The position numbers were made by a program, and so were the translations under genes. Below, one piece after another: positions 4,996-5,536 of a DNA stretch of 5,536 nt (position 1 is its first letter; each line of letters starts with the position of its first letter). The stretch is from Deltaproteobacteria bacterium. GTDB lineage: Bacteria > UBA10199 > DSSB01. Under the pieces are notes generated by a model, which searched no databases, had not been told where the DNA came from, and saw nothing but the letters and a program-made list of their open reading frames with translations. The stretch is from positions 1-5,536 of the forward strand of contig JAIOPF010000144.1 in the NCBI GenBank assembly GCA_021414045.1. The letters run 5' to 3'.

Positions 4996-5536
4996 ATGAA
5001 GCGAATCGCCTTACTTTCCGTCCTTTGTCTCTCTCTCTTCCCCTGGGCTGCCCGAGCCGATGAGGGCCCCAAGCTCGAAGAAAAGCAGATGCTCTCGCTG
5101 ATCAACGAGGCCTCGGGCGGAGTCGAGCTTTACCATAGCGTCGATATCCCCGTCGAAAACCGCAATCAGTTCGATATCAATGGCGACGGCATTCCCGAAT
5201 GGTTCATCGTCCCGAAGACCGCCTGCGGAGACACCAACAATTGCCAATTTTTCGTCATCATGTTCGACAAGAAGAAAAATTGGCACGTCCTGCTCAAGGC
5301 CGACGGAAAACTGACCAGCCTCTCTCCGTGGGGCGTCATCATCGTCCCACATAAGACCAAGGGCTATACCGACCTCCTGACGGTCTTCGACATGGGCCCC
5401 GAAGGCAATGGCCAGCGCTCGCTGGAACGCCACGTATGGGTCTGGAACGGCAAAGCCTACGAGACGTCGGCACAACCCTTCCCTCCCCCCGACGCGGGAC
5501 CGGAAATGGTCGATTTTCTCAAAGAGGTCGACAAAC
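4996..5536 (+). CDS. Hypothetical secreted protein with D-x-N-G-D-G motif, 3' end cut by window edge
   Basis: The frame holds 180 codons and is open at the right edge. Residues 1-21 are a clear Sec signal peptide (MKR, a hydrophobic LLSVLCLSLF core, ARA cleavage site), so the mature protein begins near D22 in the periplasm or outside. DINGDGIPEW (60-69) resembles the calcium-binding loop found in FG-GAP/VCBS and EF-hand-like repeats. Two cysteines (C77, C83) frame a GDTNN loop and may form a disulfide. The order C-x5-C, then K-NWHVLLKADG (92-104), then KTKGYTDLL (120-128), then WVWNGKAYE (148-156) matches a recurrent type of bacterial exported protein of unknown function in which an integrin-like loop precedes a trp-rich beta sheet. 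The start has AGGGG 7 nt upstream. It stands alone on this strand as far as visible. Function is unknown; export is well supported. Confidence 0.88.
   Translation, partial: MKRIALLSVLCLSLFPWAARADEGPKLEEKQMLSLINEASGGVELYHSVDIPVENRNQFDINGDGIPEWFIVPKTACGDTNNCQFFVIMFDKKKNWHVLLKADGKLTSLSPWGVIIVPHKTKGYTDLLTVFDMGPEGNGQRSLERHVWVWNGKAYETSAQPFPPPDAGPEMVDFLKEVDK

Noticed and set aside
1..5536. CRISPR arrays, insertion sequences, tRNA or rRNA genes, prophage or defence genes
   Set aside because: No spaced direct repeats, transposase-like frames, terminal inverted repeats or cloverleaf-like stretches were found; the gene content is housekeeping and respiratory.

Overview
The window reads as ordinary chromosomal DNA of a respiring, probably Gram-negative bacterium. 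The evidence is an aa3-type cytochrome c oxidase, an FNR-like regulator, an RlmE-type rRNA methyltransferase and an exported protein with a clean signal peptide. GC is moderate (mid-50s % by eye). A deltaproteobacterial or related lineage would fit the oxidase and regulator sequences, but this is an impression, not a placement.

Layout. (1) Positions 1-3757 are a co-directional minus-strand block. In transcription order it holds a thioredoxin-like protein with a CNHC motif (3757-3206), a Crp/Fnr regulator overlapping it by 13 nt (3218-2481), a TTGAC-N4-GTCAA palindrome (2455-2470), coxB (2369-1695) and, 12 nt further on, coxA (1682 to beyond the left edge). (2) Positions 3830-4276 on the plus strand are the first three quarters of rlmE, which stops just before the codon for a catalytic lysine. 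(3) Positions 4784-4197 on the minus strand are an unrecognised Ala/Lys/Pro-rich protein whose last ~25 codons are antisense rlmE. (4) Positions 4785-4995 are a divergent intergenic region with promoter-like elements. (5) Positions 4996 to the right edge encode a secreted protein with a D-x-N-G-D-G motif.

How the genes relate. The regulator lies directly upstream of the oxidase genes. An FNR-type box sits between them, at a spacing that suits activation of a coxBA promoter. The simplest reading is an oxygen- or NO-responsive regulator controlling a terminal oxidase, made together with a cytoplasmic thiol protein.

The most notable observation is in the oxidase. Subunit I keeps all metal ligands, the HPEVY active-site motif (cross-link Tyr and Glu) and the D-channel residues. 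Every classical K-channel position I could align is non-polar (Lys to Ile, Thr to Phe, Ser to Ala), and the Glu at the K-channel mouth in subunit II is Ala. The window thus seems to encode an A-type oxidase with no recognisable K-channel. Second is a putative recombination or assembly scar where rlmE and its convergent neighbour truncate each other.
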